Positions 1 to 12,249 of a DNA stretch of 64,000 nt are shown piece after piece. Positions within the stretch are counted from its first letter, which is position 1; each line of letters starts with the position of its first letter. The stretch is from the NCBI GenBank assembly GCA_009617715.1, contig VTFK01000077.1, positions 558,001 through 622,000 of the forward strand, given 5' to 3'. The notes beneath the pieces were generated by a model that had not been told where the DNA came from, made no database searches, and worked only from the letters and a program-made list of their open reading frames with translations. A program made the position numbers and the translations under genes. This DNA is from Plectrocnemia conspersa. Taxonomy: Eukaryota > Arthropoda > Insecta > Trichoptera > Polycentropodidae.

Positions 1-3000
1 TTTTGTTTATTTTAAAATAATACTTTAACAGAAGTTCTTTGAAAAGTTAAAACGCTATTGAGAGCGATGTCTATACAAAAGAGAAATATACTTCAGAATA
101 AAGCGCAAGAAAATATAGAATAATATATTAGTTAGGCAACTTCGGAACAACCACGGCTCTATGTACATACTTAAAAACAAATAATATTTCTCCAATGACA
201 GTTAAATAAAATTACGACAATTACTACATTGCCAATTTATTACACTGTCAAGTCACTTGATTATTGTATCACCTAATATTATATTTCTTAATATAGAAAT
301 ATAAAATGCGCTATAATAAATTTACATTACTAAAAATTTTGGAAGAAGCACGAAAATGTATTGATGTACAAATTGTGTACTATATAATTTAATTCCAGAG
401 CTAAGGCGGTCTCAATAAAAGAATACAAATCGCGAATGAGAGATGAAGAAAATTTTATGCATATCGAAACGAACGGAAAAGGGACAAAATTGGAAAAGGA
501 AATTATACGCTCGTGAGAAACCTCCTTTTGGACCTTTGTTTTCACAAAATTAAAAAAAATAATTAGCGACAACAATAGACAGAGACGAGTGGCAGTCGCG
601 AAAAGTTAATTGCTTCGCAAATTTTTACGTTCACAATGCATTATCAGCGAATTTCGGACAAATCCAGAAATAAATAACAGTTAAAATAAAATTATTCATT
701 AAATCATAATTGTTTAAAATTAAATACGTATATGTATATATATTTATGCAGATATACAAAACGGCATGTAGTACATAGATATGTCACTTCTTATTTCAAT
801 ACAAGACACTATTTACTCTAGACATCGTTGTTTGCAAGGGGTGAGTATTATTTGCATACTTCAGAAAAAAATAAACAACATATAGTACAGACCATTCACA
901 GAAAAATACGCCACAAAAATATGCTAAAAAAATGTAAAGTAAATATTTTTCGTTACTAATTTACCAACATATATTATATTTATAATATTTAAAAATTTGA
1001 TTGCACAATTTTAAAATTTAATGAATCCCTGCAACGAAGTTATTCAATGGGGAAAAATACTTTGTTGGAAATTCAATACGAAGCATGTGGTAATGTGTGT
1101 ATTGAGAAACACCAATATCAATTAGGCGATAGATGTTACCGCAGAGACCAATATTGGCATTATTGGCTAAACCAAGTGGACATCGAGGTTCCGATGCCTG
1201 TGATATGTTATACGTGCTATGCTTATTAGATATTCGAATATTATTACCTTGGATAATAATTTGTGATTCTATATATAAATCTTTCTGTATTAAAAGTTTT
1301 GTAAAATAATCTTACAAAGCGAGCTTTAAAGCGGTTATAAAGCTCGTGTGAGAAGCTGCAGCTTGAATTTTGCACGTTTCAGCTATATATATTAAGGTGA
1401 GGATTAAAAATGAACGTTATAGTGCTAACTCCCATCAAAATTGTTTTAAAGTGATTTATCGCTTGATGTAACAATGTAGTTATGTATAGAATAAAATATA
1501 ACTTTTATATATTATATTGTAAGAAAATTTAAAATAAATTATACAAAAACTTTAAAATACACAAAATGTAATGTTGATAAATTTAATAAGCAGCAATTCA
1601 GTACAGATGTCAAAAGCTATTGATCAAACGTCAGACACATTTCCTGTAAGAAATATTGAAAACAATGTATATGGCATAATACTATATTATATGTTGTCTA
1701 TGAGAATTGAGTAAATTCAATATAAGTGCGGAAATATAAAGTGGAAGTGAATTCAAAACATATTCAAAGATTACCCAAATAAATCAATATAATAAAATAT
1801 GATTTGAATACAAATATACATTTAATATGCAATACGTGTTTTATAAAAAATATATATATATATGAAAAGTTTTATATATTTTCGTAATGATTCTTTGATA
1901 TCAATTTTTACTCATTAAGTATACTTAATATCAGTAATTATTTTATTTGCTACTAAATATTATTTTCTTTATTTATCGATCCAAAGTTTGCTATTACTGC
2001 TGATTCTTGTAAAAACGTAATCTAATAGTGTGTCGTTTTTAGTCATAAATCACTAGTTACAAAAACGTTTTACGAGAATAAAGAAAAGTATCAAGTTTGC
2101 ATTTTCAGGAATGAAAAAAATATTTTTAGGTTTTGGGAGTGTTGAAAATTGACATAGATATGTCAAAATAAAAATATTTGTTTTTATATTTATTATACAT
2201 GAAGCGAAAAAAACAAATATCACGTGTCATTCTTTCCTTTATAATAATAACACATTTATAATAATTTGTTTAACTCAACAGTTAAAAATTAGAAGCGCTA
2301 TGTGATAAATTTAGAACACTATAACACCATATAGACTTATTAAAAGTAACTAATCAACCTTTTATGCAAAAGATTGAAACTAAAAAAAAAAGTATGCAAC
2401 CTTTATTTCCACTATATAATAAAAAAAAAAATTAATAAAATATTCAATGTTGTGAAGAAATGTAAATTCTATTTAATAAACCAATATTTTTTGAGATTGT
2501 TAAAAAATCGTTATATGTACTAAAAACCTTTCTGATTATATAAAACACAGCATCTGCTATGAAACGTATACACAGTAGAGCACAAAAAAATGTTATATTT
2601 TTTATATTACACATAAGATAAAAACCCATAATTAACAAAATAAATAAATAATAGAAGAGTAAAATTTAGTCGAATATTAATAAAACAATAAACAAATTAT
2701 CATTACCTACACTATCAAAGACTAAGTACGACTAAGCGACTAAATTGTCACATAAGAGTTTATTTCTAATTGTTGATTTAGAGCCTTTGAAATAAAAGCC
2801 ATTATATTATTTAATAAATATACAACAAATTAGTTAATTTTTGGGTTATGAATTATTTTAGCTGGTAATTTACCTCAATCATATTTAAATAAAGTTTATC
2901 TTTCGAGAATCATTGCCCTTTATACAGGTTCTGTCTAATAATTTCACATAAACTCGAATTATGTGCGTCGGTGTAATTTTAAAACAACGCTCCTGAATAT

Positions 3001-3050
3001 GTATGTATGCGCATAAAATTACTGTTTTATATTATATAATTGGAACGGTC
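1..3050. other. AT-rich intergenic or intronic DNA, no supported gene
   Basis: This stretch is very AT-rich, with many A and T runs and short TA repeats. The only notable open frame is 60 codons at 1047-1229 (+). It is rich in Cys, Tyr and Trp, matches no family I recognise and shows no clear splice sites, so I do not call it a gene. No transposon ends or repeats shared with the rest of the window were noticed. Confidence 0.6.
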
Positions 3051-3057
3051 ACTTTAC

Positions 3058-3479
3058 CTGATTATGAGGATAGTAATCTGGCGGCATCCCGCTTCCGTTC
3101 GCGTACCGAAACCTGTACGGGCTGTGAACGGGGCAGCCTCGAAAAGGCACCGGCGGTTCTTGCCGGATGGGAGCGCGTTCGCACCACCGCGGCGCGCACG
3201 TGTGACCGCCGTGATGCAGTATGGTGCTGCCGTGGTGAGACGCCGCCCTCAGCCCCGGGGGCGCGGGCCTGCGGTCGCAGAGCCTCGGCTCGTGGCCGAG
3301 CCCCATGCTCAGCGAGCCGTGGCTGAGCGAACCTCCGTGACTGAGGGACCCCATGTACGCGAGGTTGCTGCAATGGGGGCCCATGTGGGGCAGGGCGGAA
3401 AAGTGCCCAGGGCAATGGGGCCCGTGGGGCGGCCATCCTCCGCCCCCGCCCCCGCCGCCGTATGGATCCACAACGACGA
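3058..3479 (-). CDS. GC-rich internal coding exon of an unidentified host gene (partial)
   Basis: The minus-strand frame is open from just after a TAA codon to a strong splice donor, CAG|GTAAAGTG, with the exon edge at 3058. The likely acceptor is the AG of TTAAATAG at 3481-3480. That gives roughly 140 residues, entered in phase 1 and left in phase 0. The peptide begins VDPY, then has eight glycines, His/Pro/Gly-rich sequence with repeats of the SLSHGGSLSHGSLS type, a Cys/His/Arg-rich middle, and ends RYANGSGMPPDYYPHNQ. Third codon positions are almost all G or C, in sharp contrast to the AT-rich surroundings, which supports this frame over the overlapping ones. No enzymatic or DNA-binding domain is visible. 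Such composition is common in disordered parts of developmental transcription factors and in intracellular tails of neuronal receptors; I cannot choose between them. The rest of the gene was not found nearby. Confidence 0.55.
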
Positions 3480-4240
3480 CTATTTAAGGCACCACCATAC
3501 CCTTCCGTCGGTCTCCATGCCACATTAGGCACGTCTCGACGCCTCCGAATCGGATGTGGTAGACATGTCAGAAGACACTCACTTGTAGTTTTAATCACTT
3601 AATGTTATTAGCACACATTTGTAATTATCGTACACGACTCATCGTTTATAACTTTTTTTTATACCGCACACGAAGTACATAATAAGTACGGCTGAGCTGA
3701 ATTAAAAATAGTATATTATATTATATGAGGCGCTGAATATTAACGGCGGACTGAACAAAATCATGTTTCGAAATACTTGACTTTTGTTCAAATGTTTGAG
3801 AATATTAAAGGCAAACTAACATGTATCGAAATACTGACAAGCTGTTTCAAGTGTTCGAATATTAAAGGCAAACCAACATTAATTTTCAACTCTACCGAAA
3901 CCTTTTTTGCTACCTTCATAAATGTATGGATCAGTCACTGTCAGGTTACTGAGTGTAGGAAAGTCATGAAATAATATAATTAAACCTTCTTAGATTTACC
4001 TTTAATATCTAATATATAATTTAAATATACATATAAGAATCCTTTACGGCAAAACATGTAAACTGGCATAAACGTAGTTTTGAGATAATAAGACATTTTA
4101 AAACTGACTTGTAACTTAATTTTATAATGATTAAATTCTATATATATTTATTTATGTATTGTAAAACTGCCGTTGCAACATGACAGGCATTAGCCCAATG
4201 CGTTACAATGCGGTACACAGAATCAACAATTACTTTGTAA
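3480..4240. other. Upstream flank of the GC-rich exon, then AT-rich DNA
   Basis: Immediately upstream of the exon (to about 3600, minus sense) the sequence stays moderately GC-rich but every frame meets stops, so it is probably intron or 5' UTR. A short minus-strand ATG frame of 13 codons (reading MSTTSDSEASRRA) ends in a stop and is not called. A loosely repeated unit around TTCGAATATTAAAGGCAAAC occurs twice at 3790-3880. Nothing else is supported. Confidence 0.4.
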
Positions 4241-4249
4241 TTAGTGAGA

Positions 4250-4480
4250 CACAAGACTAAAAGTCTATACATCATTAATATTTATTTTATTAATTATAAG
4301 CTATTATTACAGCTTTCAATCAATGAATAGCAATATGCATGGTTAAGCTTGATTTTATTTTTAATCATTTATCAACACAAGGAAAACCTAATCTATGTTT
4401 TGTTAAATCGAAAAATTATATAAAAGTCACTATTTCGGATATTTCTCAAGTCTTTTAGCTATTAGTCATTGACAAATAAT
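4250..4480 (-). repeat. SINE-type repeat, copy with uninterrupted tail
   Basis: Read on the minus strand it starts with the GACTAATAGCTAAAAGACTTGAG block that precedes the B box in the other SINE copies. It continues through an AACCTAATCTATG-like tail segment and a segment around ATTAATAAAATAAATATT. The tail corresponds to the two halves flanking the hAT element at 43105-45460, so this copy shows the empty-site arrangement. The tRNA-like head is degraded and no intact A and B box pair remains. Confidence 0.5.
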
Positions 4481-4794
4481 ACTGATCTTTCATAATGATT
4501 TACTGTTATAATGTTATATAATATCATGTTCTTCAAATTCAAACAAATATTTTTTAATTTATATTTGACAGCATAATAAATTTTAAAAAAACAATATATT
4601 AAATTGAAAAGACAACGTTATCATCTAAGATATAAACATAACTTTTTACAGGATTATTTTTCAGATATGATATAAAGAGTCTGTTGCAATGTCTTAGAAT
4701 TTTAAATTGCGTATTTTTATATCAAGAATATTTATTCTCTAATATTTTTGTTTTTTCACTAAAAGCTCGCGAAAGAAATACTTTCGAGATATAT

Positions 4795-5125
4795 AATTTT
4801 TACAGAAAGGTAATTTTAGGTTAACCTAATTTTATTATTACGTAAGCAGGTTTTTATAAAATTTTTACACATATATAATATTCTCTATACGCTGAAGTAG
4901 CTCAATATTAGAAATTTTATACATAATATGTACGACATATTAGAAGAATCTAGAATAACATAATCTGTAATGATCGATCAAAATTATATTTATATAATAT
5001 ACTAATCACTAATTCCAATGTGCTAGACACGATAGAAATTGAAAAAAATATAATGCTCGTATGGGATTCGAACTCAAGTCTTTTAGGGATTAGTCGCCGA
5101 CTATACCACTGGTCTATTGTGCTTG
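4795..5125 (-). repeat. tRNA-derived SINE
   Basis: The head, on the minus strand, carries an A-box-like TGGTATAGTCGG (5108-5097) and a B box GTTCGAATCCC (5073-5063), spaced as in a tRNA gene. The stretch between them does not make a clean anticodon arm, so it is a retroposon head and not a working tRNA. A body follows with the ATCGTGTCTAGCACATTGG block and then GAGCTACTTCAGC, both shared with the plus-strand copy at 41.35-41.6 kb. RNA polymerase III promoters of this type drive SINE transcription; current activity is not shown. Confidence 0.65.
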
Positions 5126-5129
5126 TCAT

Positions 5130-7200
5130 TTGTCATTATTAGCTTTCATATTTAGTCTGTTATGCATTTTTTATAATTAAATTAATTTCCTGTCATGTTT
5201 AACAAGATAATAGACGACAAGAAATTCAGTAAAGTTCTTAAATTCCATGAATAGAAATGGATTACCACAGAACAAATTTAGCCTTTTATTACAATTGAAG
5301 AATTACTTAAATCTAACTATGTACTACATATATACCCGCATAGTTTGGTAAATTTTGTTTTAAGCAACGATCTAGACTGGCACATTTCCAGTGTAAAACT
5401 GTGTTTATTTGAGTTTTAAAGCAGCTTAAATTCCCAATAAGTCAAACTTTAATCATGACAATAAAATATAAATATGAAGAACTACTTAATGTGATAGGAA
5501 ATAATTTAAGATGTTCATACTTAGTGTCACGTTCAGCAATAAATATAAAATATTTTCGCTGATATATGAATAAAAAATAAAACAAATAATATATTCACGT
5601 GTTAAAGGATATCTGAGATCTACTTGACAATAAAACAAGGGAGAATCCGTATACAAAAGCTATAACATATGTACGTATACTATATGGCATGAAACATAAT
5701 ATTCCACCAAGTTTTGATCTGAATTTTGTCATTATAATTGTAATAAGTATCACTATAAAAAATAAATTGAGATCTTTTCCTAAAAATACAAATCTCTAAT
5801 TTAAACTAGTGAAAAAAAGTTCACACATAAGTTCTAACCGTATGGGAAATATATCAATCCTGTAGGCATAATATATCAGGATTTAGGCGTAATATGTCTG
5901 GTCTTCGATCTCAAGCAGGAGTAATATGTCAAGTCTTCGACTTCGACTAGGTGTACAAAAACTATCACCACCCTTCTTGCTATAAATATAAAACTTAGAA
6001 TATAGTAATGAAAATTTTCTGAAAGGAATATCGATACAATATGTATTTTAAAGCTATTCGTGAAAGATTTTTTTAGAAACGAAGTTTAATTAATACTATT
6101 TTACAAATAAAAATTATACAATCATGTCAAAGTTATAGACTTGACATATTACAGTTTTAAAACTAAAAATAATATTATGTTGTAATATATTTTACGGCTG
6201 AATGTAAAATATTCATAATATTAGAGTTTTATTTTGATATAAAATAAAAATGAATAAAAACTTTTCCTTTGACATCATTTGTAGTCGTTGAATTTAAAAA
6301 ATGTGCACGCTCTCTCTAAAATCTTTGAAAAAGACTCTTTTTCGCGTTTCTCATTCCATACTTTTTATTTTTACCTTCTACAGAAAAACAACTAGGGCAT
6401 AAACAATCTAGTTTCCGTACAATTTAATCGACAACGGGTTTTTAGCATCAATATAAATAGATAATACGTTTGTAAATTTTTTGTCGACATATGGTAGTAT
6501 GAAACGGTGACATGATTTATGATGATGGAATAGTTTAAAGTCCAAATTTTAAATTTTAATTAACACATAATAAGTTTATTTTACTGTAACACTTCAAATC
6601 TTAAATGTTGTATGTATCTAATATGAAACAAAAGCTGTATAGCTAGCAAAGTTGCCAAAAATACATATCAAAATCCTAGTACGAAAATAGCATCAATAAC
6701 TAACTCTCTATACGTATATCTAATAATGTCTTTCCTGAAAAATTTCTAAAAATATCTCGAATAATAATCCAGATACAATCAAAATAAGCTTAATTAATAA
6801 ATAAAAAAACGATGCTATATCTAATTAGCCGGGGAAGGTAAAAGGGCACGAAAAGACCCTGCCATAAATATCAAAGCTGCCCCGCGATTGCCTAAATTAT
6901 AAAATTTCAAGCCTAAAGGTAGAAAAGAGGTCGGTAGGTTTAAAAATTCTATACATGAGCAGCACGTACTATGTGCCATAAATTAGCGCTTTACACGTGA
7001 TAGCCGCTCGTGAGGCAAACCGGGTGGGACAATACAATATAGAATTGAAATTGGTAACAAATGACCCAATTGCTGCGGAAATAATTCTAAAATATACATG
7101 GGCGTTTAATGAAGCTCCGTTTGGTCGTAAATTTATGGAGAATTGATTAAACATTCTAATAGAAATCGGAGTTTGATATTTTATTTCTATGGAGCAAACT
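5130..7200. other. AT-rich DNA without a supported gene; short imperfect tandem repeat at 5868-5955
   Basis: Mostly low-complexity AT sequence. At 5868-5955 a unit of about 30-33 bp containing TAATATGTC and GTCTTCGA occurs about three times imperfectly. A moderately GC-rich patch lies at 6830-7100 (around GCCGGGGAAGGTAAAAGGGC) with only a 61-codon minus-strand frame, which I do not regard as coding. Confidence 0.5.
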
Positions 7201-7201
7201 G

Positions 7202-7285
7202 ACTATTAGGCAAATTAATTTATGGTTAAAATACAAGACATTTTATCTTGTATTTTAATCATAAATTAATTTGAACACTAATAGT
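7202..7285. repeat. Long AT-rich fold-back hairpin
   Basis: Two 27-bp arms at 7212-7238 and 7246-7272 are inverted copies with one mismatch and a 7-nt loop. Weaker pairing extends outward through an ACTATTAG block (near 7203-7210) and its inverted partner CTAATAGT (about 7277-7284). It may be a fold-back element or a small MITE. A microRNA precursor cannot be excluded, but the very low GC makes it less likely. Confidence 0.6.
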
Positions 7286-7513
7286 AAAATAAACATTAAG
7301 TGCTAAAAATATATTCGGTATCTATGTAATAAAATCTCGTTGACAAAATCATTGTGCAAAACATGCTAACAATTTCTTGGGACAACGATTATATACATAA
7401 TTTGATTATTACGTACATTCAAACTATATTGTATTTATTTCTAAGATAAATTTCCTTAAAATAACAGCGAATGCATATGTAACAAATGATTTCTAATATT
7501 GATATATAGCTAC

Positions 7514-7658
7514 CAGGAGCGGGCGGTGAAATACTTTCCTCTCGATCGCTCGTGTGTTAAGTAAAGGGCAAGCTCTGCGCATGCTCTTATTTCTCACTCA
7601 CTCTCGTCACTTAACACGCAAGCGAGCAAGAGGGAAACTACTTCACTGCCCGCGCCTG
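7514..7658. mobile_element. 145-bp hAT-type MITE with perfect 8-bp target duplication
   Basis: The element begins CAGGAGCGGGCGGTGAAAT and ends ACTTCACTGCCCGCGCCTG, which are imperfect inverted repeats. The inversion continues inward for about 50 bp through the GTGTTAAGT block. It is flanked by perfect 8-bp direct repeats ATAGCTAC at 7506-7513 and 7659-7666, the length typical of hAT integration. There is no coding capacity, so it would depend on a transposase supplied elsewhere. Its inner segment (GCGTGTTAAGTGACGAGAG on the minus strand) is related to a segment inside the two large repeats at 18.5 kb and 59.05 kb. Confidence 0.85.
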
Positions 7659-7669
7659 ATAGCTACACG

Positions 7670-10600
7670 CTTTTTTTTAAATAGTAATAGTTCTTATACG
7701 AAAATAATTTGACGCAGTTTCTCAAAAAATGCGAAAATGCGAAACTTTTATGTTGTAATTTCAGTAAATTTGTTAGGTTCTCATTTATAATATACTATAT
7801 TGAAAATAGCTACAAAAAATCAAATATATAACTTAAACAAAAAAATACTAGAAACATAATTTAAGTTTTTTAAGTCCACTAGTGAACAACCAATAATTTA
7901 ATATATGAATCCTTTATTTCCTAGCGCTTGCGTTCTCAAGTATTGTTTGCAAAAACAGCGATTTTAAATAAATATGTTTCCAATAAAACTGTGATCTAAC
8001 TATCGGATAATGTTAATCTGTTTTTAACCTGCTACCTACAGTTGTTACATGCATTTATAATCGCAATTTTAATAAAAAAATATGTATACAGTAGGTTTTA
8101 TACCATTTCACTTTTATTTTACTAATTAAAAATAATGTAATTGCACATAAATAAAATATTACATGGGTTGTCCAACTATATTTAAGTGGAAACATAGACA
8201 ACGAGAGCTGAATAACGTATCGTGGTAAGCCCGCTTGAGATGTAGAGCTTTATATTTAATATTCGGTATTCAAATAATCAAAACTATAAATCCACAATAA
8301 TGGTTCTTGGTGATGGATCTTGAAACTAGTTTACAACAGTCAAATGAATAAGCCTTATAATACGCTGCAAGTTCTACTATGCATCAACGTCACCTTCCTC
8401 GTCTGTTTCTCGAGGAATCCAATTAAGAGCGTTTGCAACAGATTTGGAACTGGCTCGGAAGTGATAATTGGCAGTTTCCTATTACAATAGCGCCATGAAT
8501 CGGGCGCTGCCGCTGCAGCCTTGGATGCTGCGCCGCGTGTAATTATCGCCAGATAACCCACGAGAGCTTTATTTGAGCAAACCTGGGGGCGAACCGCCTC
8601 TAGGCAAGAAGTGGAGCTGGTTTACTTCCACCCATGCAACCAGGCTGCGCCTAAGTGCATCTAACGAGGTTAGAGCCGCGGTTTCACCGATCATTTTAGC
8701 GTTTAAGAGGCGAGAGAACGCTCTCAAAGAGCGCGATCCATTCTCCTCTCCATGGCTAAAGATAATATGAATAGAACCGACGCCGATGGCTGAACGATTT
8801 TAAGATTAAGCGATTTTCTCTGTGTTTTATGCTGATAGATAGAGCTCGTGTAAATTATATTGCAGTTTAAACAGCGGGTTTTCCGATGTTAAAGTTTACA
8901 GCAACGGCATGGTCGATGAGTTGACTGTGAAATTTACGGCGCCGTTTATGCACCTCGCAAAGTGTTACAAACTTGGCAAGGGGATGGAACATGAGAAAAG
9001 TTGATCGTGGTGATAGGTTTTGCATTATAATTAAATTTATTTTAAGTTGAGGATTACTGAACTGGCCAGATTTAAGTAATTTTTAAAAAACATCTTTGCT
9101 TTGCTAAGAATCGTTCTTAAAATTGAATTTATTGTTACTTACAGTCTACCGCTATATTTATTTTTACTGGCAAATTCGAATTGTACGTTTTTTTTATTAG
9201 ATAAACGCATTATTGTATTCGTAATAAATATGATTTTATGTTTTGCTACAAAGTCCAGAATATAAGAATTAAATCTATGCGGGTTTCCAACCACCTGAAC
9301 TATTAGTCACAATTTAGTGGTCACCATAACAATCACTTAAACAACAAAAAAAGGGATATCTTACAATAAATTATTATCAATACATTTAAAAACTTAAGGA
9401 CCTCACATTTACTCAGTATCACAAAAGACCAGAGGCAACAAATATGTCTTTTATCGTTTTTCTTTAAACTCACTACATTAGCAAACACTGAAGTAGCCAT
9501 TTAGACCGTGTTTTCCTTTAAGGCGTAAGCACATTTTGGAGGTGTGTTTAAGAAGCGATGCAATTGGTTCGTTAACAATCTCATATGCGATTCTCCAGAA
9601 CTGTCTCAAGCGATCAATATAAAATATAGGCACTTTGTCACATCGAGGCAGACTGTGGAGAGACATCAAGAGAGAGACTGGGAAATACCCGAATAGACAA
9701 TTTTTGCGAAGCACTGATTTACACTACACATTTTATCATGTATTAAAAAACGTATACAACCAAAACTATATGTGCCTCAAAAAAATATTATTTGTGCATT
9801 CCTATATATATTAAAAAAATAATGAAAATTTTGTAGTCGATATATAAAAAGGATCAAATTTTAGTTACACACTTTAAATTAATTAATAAATTATAAAAGT
9901 ATTGTGGTGTTTTGACGACATCTAAGCAATAATATCTTATTGTAGAAAAACTAATACTATATTATTTTATCTTAATGGCATAAAGGCGAAAAATTATATT
10001 TTTTTAATAAATAAAAAATAAAAAATAATAATGCTACTTAGTATAAATAAAAAAATCATGAGCATTATCTTAAACACTACCTTGATAAGCTCTGATAATT
10101 ATTTATAAATACATACATATAGCACATGCTTTAAGGTTCATACACGTACAGTGTTTACGCTGATTAATGCGAGTATTACCATTTTAATCTAACAATAGAC
10201 CATGCCTACGTGAAACAATAGTCGTTTGGGGTAGACTCAGAAATGACAATGTCGCTCTTCTGGATTTCCCTCTACACATACACACACGTTAAAAAGTGCA
10301 TTGTGCGACCCCACGGCCACAAAGGGGCGAAAGCGCGCCCTTCGCCTCGCTGACCTACATTGGGGGCGCTCAATAAAGACCTCCCACATTGCCGGATAAA
10401 TTGGACGGGGGGCATAGGCTTCGTTAACAAGACGCCCCCCGACGCGCTGACTCCTGCCAAAATACCCTGGGTCGTAAGCGCCGCAAATTACATTACCCAA
10501 TTCTGATTTGACACGGCCTTGAAATAAAAAAGGGTTGCTGGTGGACGCCCACGGTATGAACGTATTTTTTCCGATCCATTTGAAGCTGCTTGGACTGTTT

Positions 10601-11440
10601 ACTTTATAAAAGGAAAAGTCTTTAAGTAATTCAGTCAATGCTGTCAACATGATATATGGCGTTTCCTAAAATAAAATAAAAAATATGTATAAAAATTTTA
10701 GACTAACACTCCACCGTACTCATATTTTATGTATAAAAACTAGTTCAAAAAAAATTAATTATTCTGAAAGCGTTGTATATATGAACACCACAAATGAGAG
10801 ATCCATGGCTAGGTATCTGCGGCAAATGCAGATTACGTATACATATCAAAATCAATCATCATTGTGTTGCGACAGATATTAGCCTAATTTTTATAACGCT
10901 TTATTAAATTCAACCAATTTTAGACGCTGGAAAAAATATCTTTACAACTCTCTAGTGCCAGTTATTTTTAAACTTGCCAATTAAGATGTTTAAAACTTTC
11001 TAATTAATTACTTAAATTCAGCTTAAAGAGTTACTTGTAACAGAGCCCTAATAAAATCAAGCACTTGTTTAAAATACACATGGATCTTAGACTAATTAAA
11101 TTAGATAAAATGAGATTGGGTACCTTTAAAATTTTAAAAGTTAGATCATAAGTTATTGCCAGTCAATTTTAATGAAAATTAGTGAAAAAAAACATAGCGA
11201 TTTAAATACACTGTACTGACAATTTTCCGGTTTGTGGGTTATCCGTGCTTGAAATAAATTTACTTTTTATTAATTAATTAAAAAAAATTTTAATAATTTA
11301 AAATATAGTGTTTTGCGGAAATGTATCTAAAACTTATAAATATTTTTATTTTGAAAAAAAATATTATTCAATTCAAAAATAGATTATTTAAATTAACTAT
11401 AATAAAAAAATTCCTGTTAATTATTAAAACAATTAAGAAC
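7670..11440. other. Non-coding stretch with two GC-richer islands
   Basis: Most is AT-rich filler. Islands at about 8380-8770 and 10230-10640 have clearly higher GC and complex, unique sequence, including GGGCGCTGCCGCTGCAGCC near 8500 and runs of C and G near 10420-10440. Open frames in them (68 codons minus at 8355-8561, 65 plus at 8573-8770, 137 minus at 10237-10650) overlap in conflicting frames, lack good splice junctions and match no family I know. I read them as candidate conserved non-coding or regulatory DNA. A 78-codon minus frame at 9478-9714 is likewise unassigned. Confidence 0.45.
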
Positions 11441-11444
11441 ATGG

Positions 11445-11900
11445 ATAGTTAGACAGATCTATGAAGATTGGTTCAAACACAAATGGGTTACTACAGTAAG
11501 AGATGTTTTAAAAAGTAAAGAGTTGCCACAGAAAGCATTATCGTTCATAGATAATATTCCTTCTGAAAATTTGTACCGCCTTATGATACAAGTTTAATTC
11601 AACCTATGGACCACGGTGTTATATCATCAATACAACTGCTTTATTGTACTGTTCTCAAAACTTTTGCTGAGGAAGGTGATAGCTTGAGCTATTTCTGGAA
11701 AAAATGATGACATTGGATGTTATTCATGAAATAGCACAATATTGGTCAAAAGAAAAGCAAATAACACTTGTTCGATTTTAAAGAAATATTCTTCCATAGG
11801 TAGAAATAAATGTATGTATTGGATTCTGAAGAGACTGAGGCAAATGATAATCTGAAAAGCTCATTTTTATACTAGAAAATATTATAAAAATATATTGCAA
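11445..11900 (+). pseudogene. Tigger/pogo-type transposase remnant, DDE region (5' part)
   Basis: Conceptual translation with several frame changes and stops gives the pattern of the Tigger/Jerky DDE domain. A segment reading VRQIYEDWFKHKWV is followed by ELPQKALSFIDNIPS, whose Asp corresponds to the LLLDNAPSH catalytic position of the family. Further on comes SLIQPMDHGVISSIQ, matching the conserved LIQPMDQGVI motif. The family moves by cut-and-paste at TA sites. The copy is long dead: no frame exceeds a few dozen codons. The sequence stops at about 11.9 kb, where a retrotransposon 3' end begins, and resumes beyond it. Confidence 0.7.
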
Positions 11901-11929
11901 TAATACCCTAACCCACTAATCTCGTGTAT

Positions 11930-12245
11930 CGGTGTATATGATAAAAACAATCTCAAATTTAAACACAAGCACAAATGACAAAGCACATATTGCTTTAAAA
12001 GCTAAAGGCAGCATATTAATGGCTCCAGATGATTTATTGTTATTTTTCCTATATTTTTATTATTTTTCGCATTGATTGTAAAATATTTTTTCCTTAATTT
12101 ATAACCAATAATGTTTTATTTTATATATAATTGTAGATAATAACAAATTGTAAACATAAGAATGGTTATAAAGCAGTAACATGTGTAGTGTACATCAGTA
12201 TGTTTGTAAAATTATTTATATTATTGAAATAAAGGTATTAAAAAT
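11930..12245 (+). mobile_element. 5'-truncated jockey-like retrotransposon 3' end
   Basis: About 300 bp, including blocks AAGGCACATATTGCTT-like and TTGTAGATAATAACAAATTG, align by eye with the 3' end of the jockey element at 22.9-23.17 kb. It closes with an A-rich run (AAAAATTAAAAAAAA) near 12240-12255, as expected of a poly(A)-type tail. Because Tigger-like coding sequence lies on both sides, it probably inserted into the Tigger element. Only the 3' untranslated end is present, the usual result of 5' truncation. Confidence 0.55.
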
Positions 12246-12249
12246 TAAA

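Noticed and set aside
3040..3528. 162-codon plus-strand frame over the GC-rich exon
   Set aside because: It is the antisense of the better-supported minus-strand exon. Its codon use is poorer and it lacks splice signals.
3062..3598. 178-codon minus-strand frame, Arg/Ala/Pro-rich
   Set aside because: It overlaps the exon in another frame. Arg/Pro/Ala-rich out-of-frame translation is typical of GC-rich DNA, and the clean donor fits the other frame as well, so it was not preferred.
5050..5125. Functional tRNA gene on the minus strand
   Set aside because: Promoter boxes are present, but the arms do not form a cloverleaf and the same head recurs in SINE copies.
10237..10650. 137-codon minus-strand frame
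   Set aside because: It lies in a GC-raised island with overlapping frames. No domain or splice pair could be supported.
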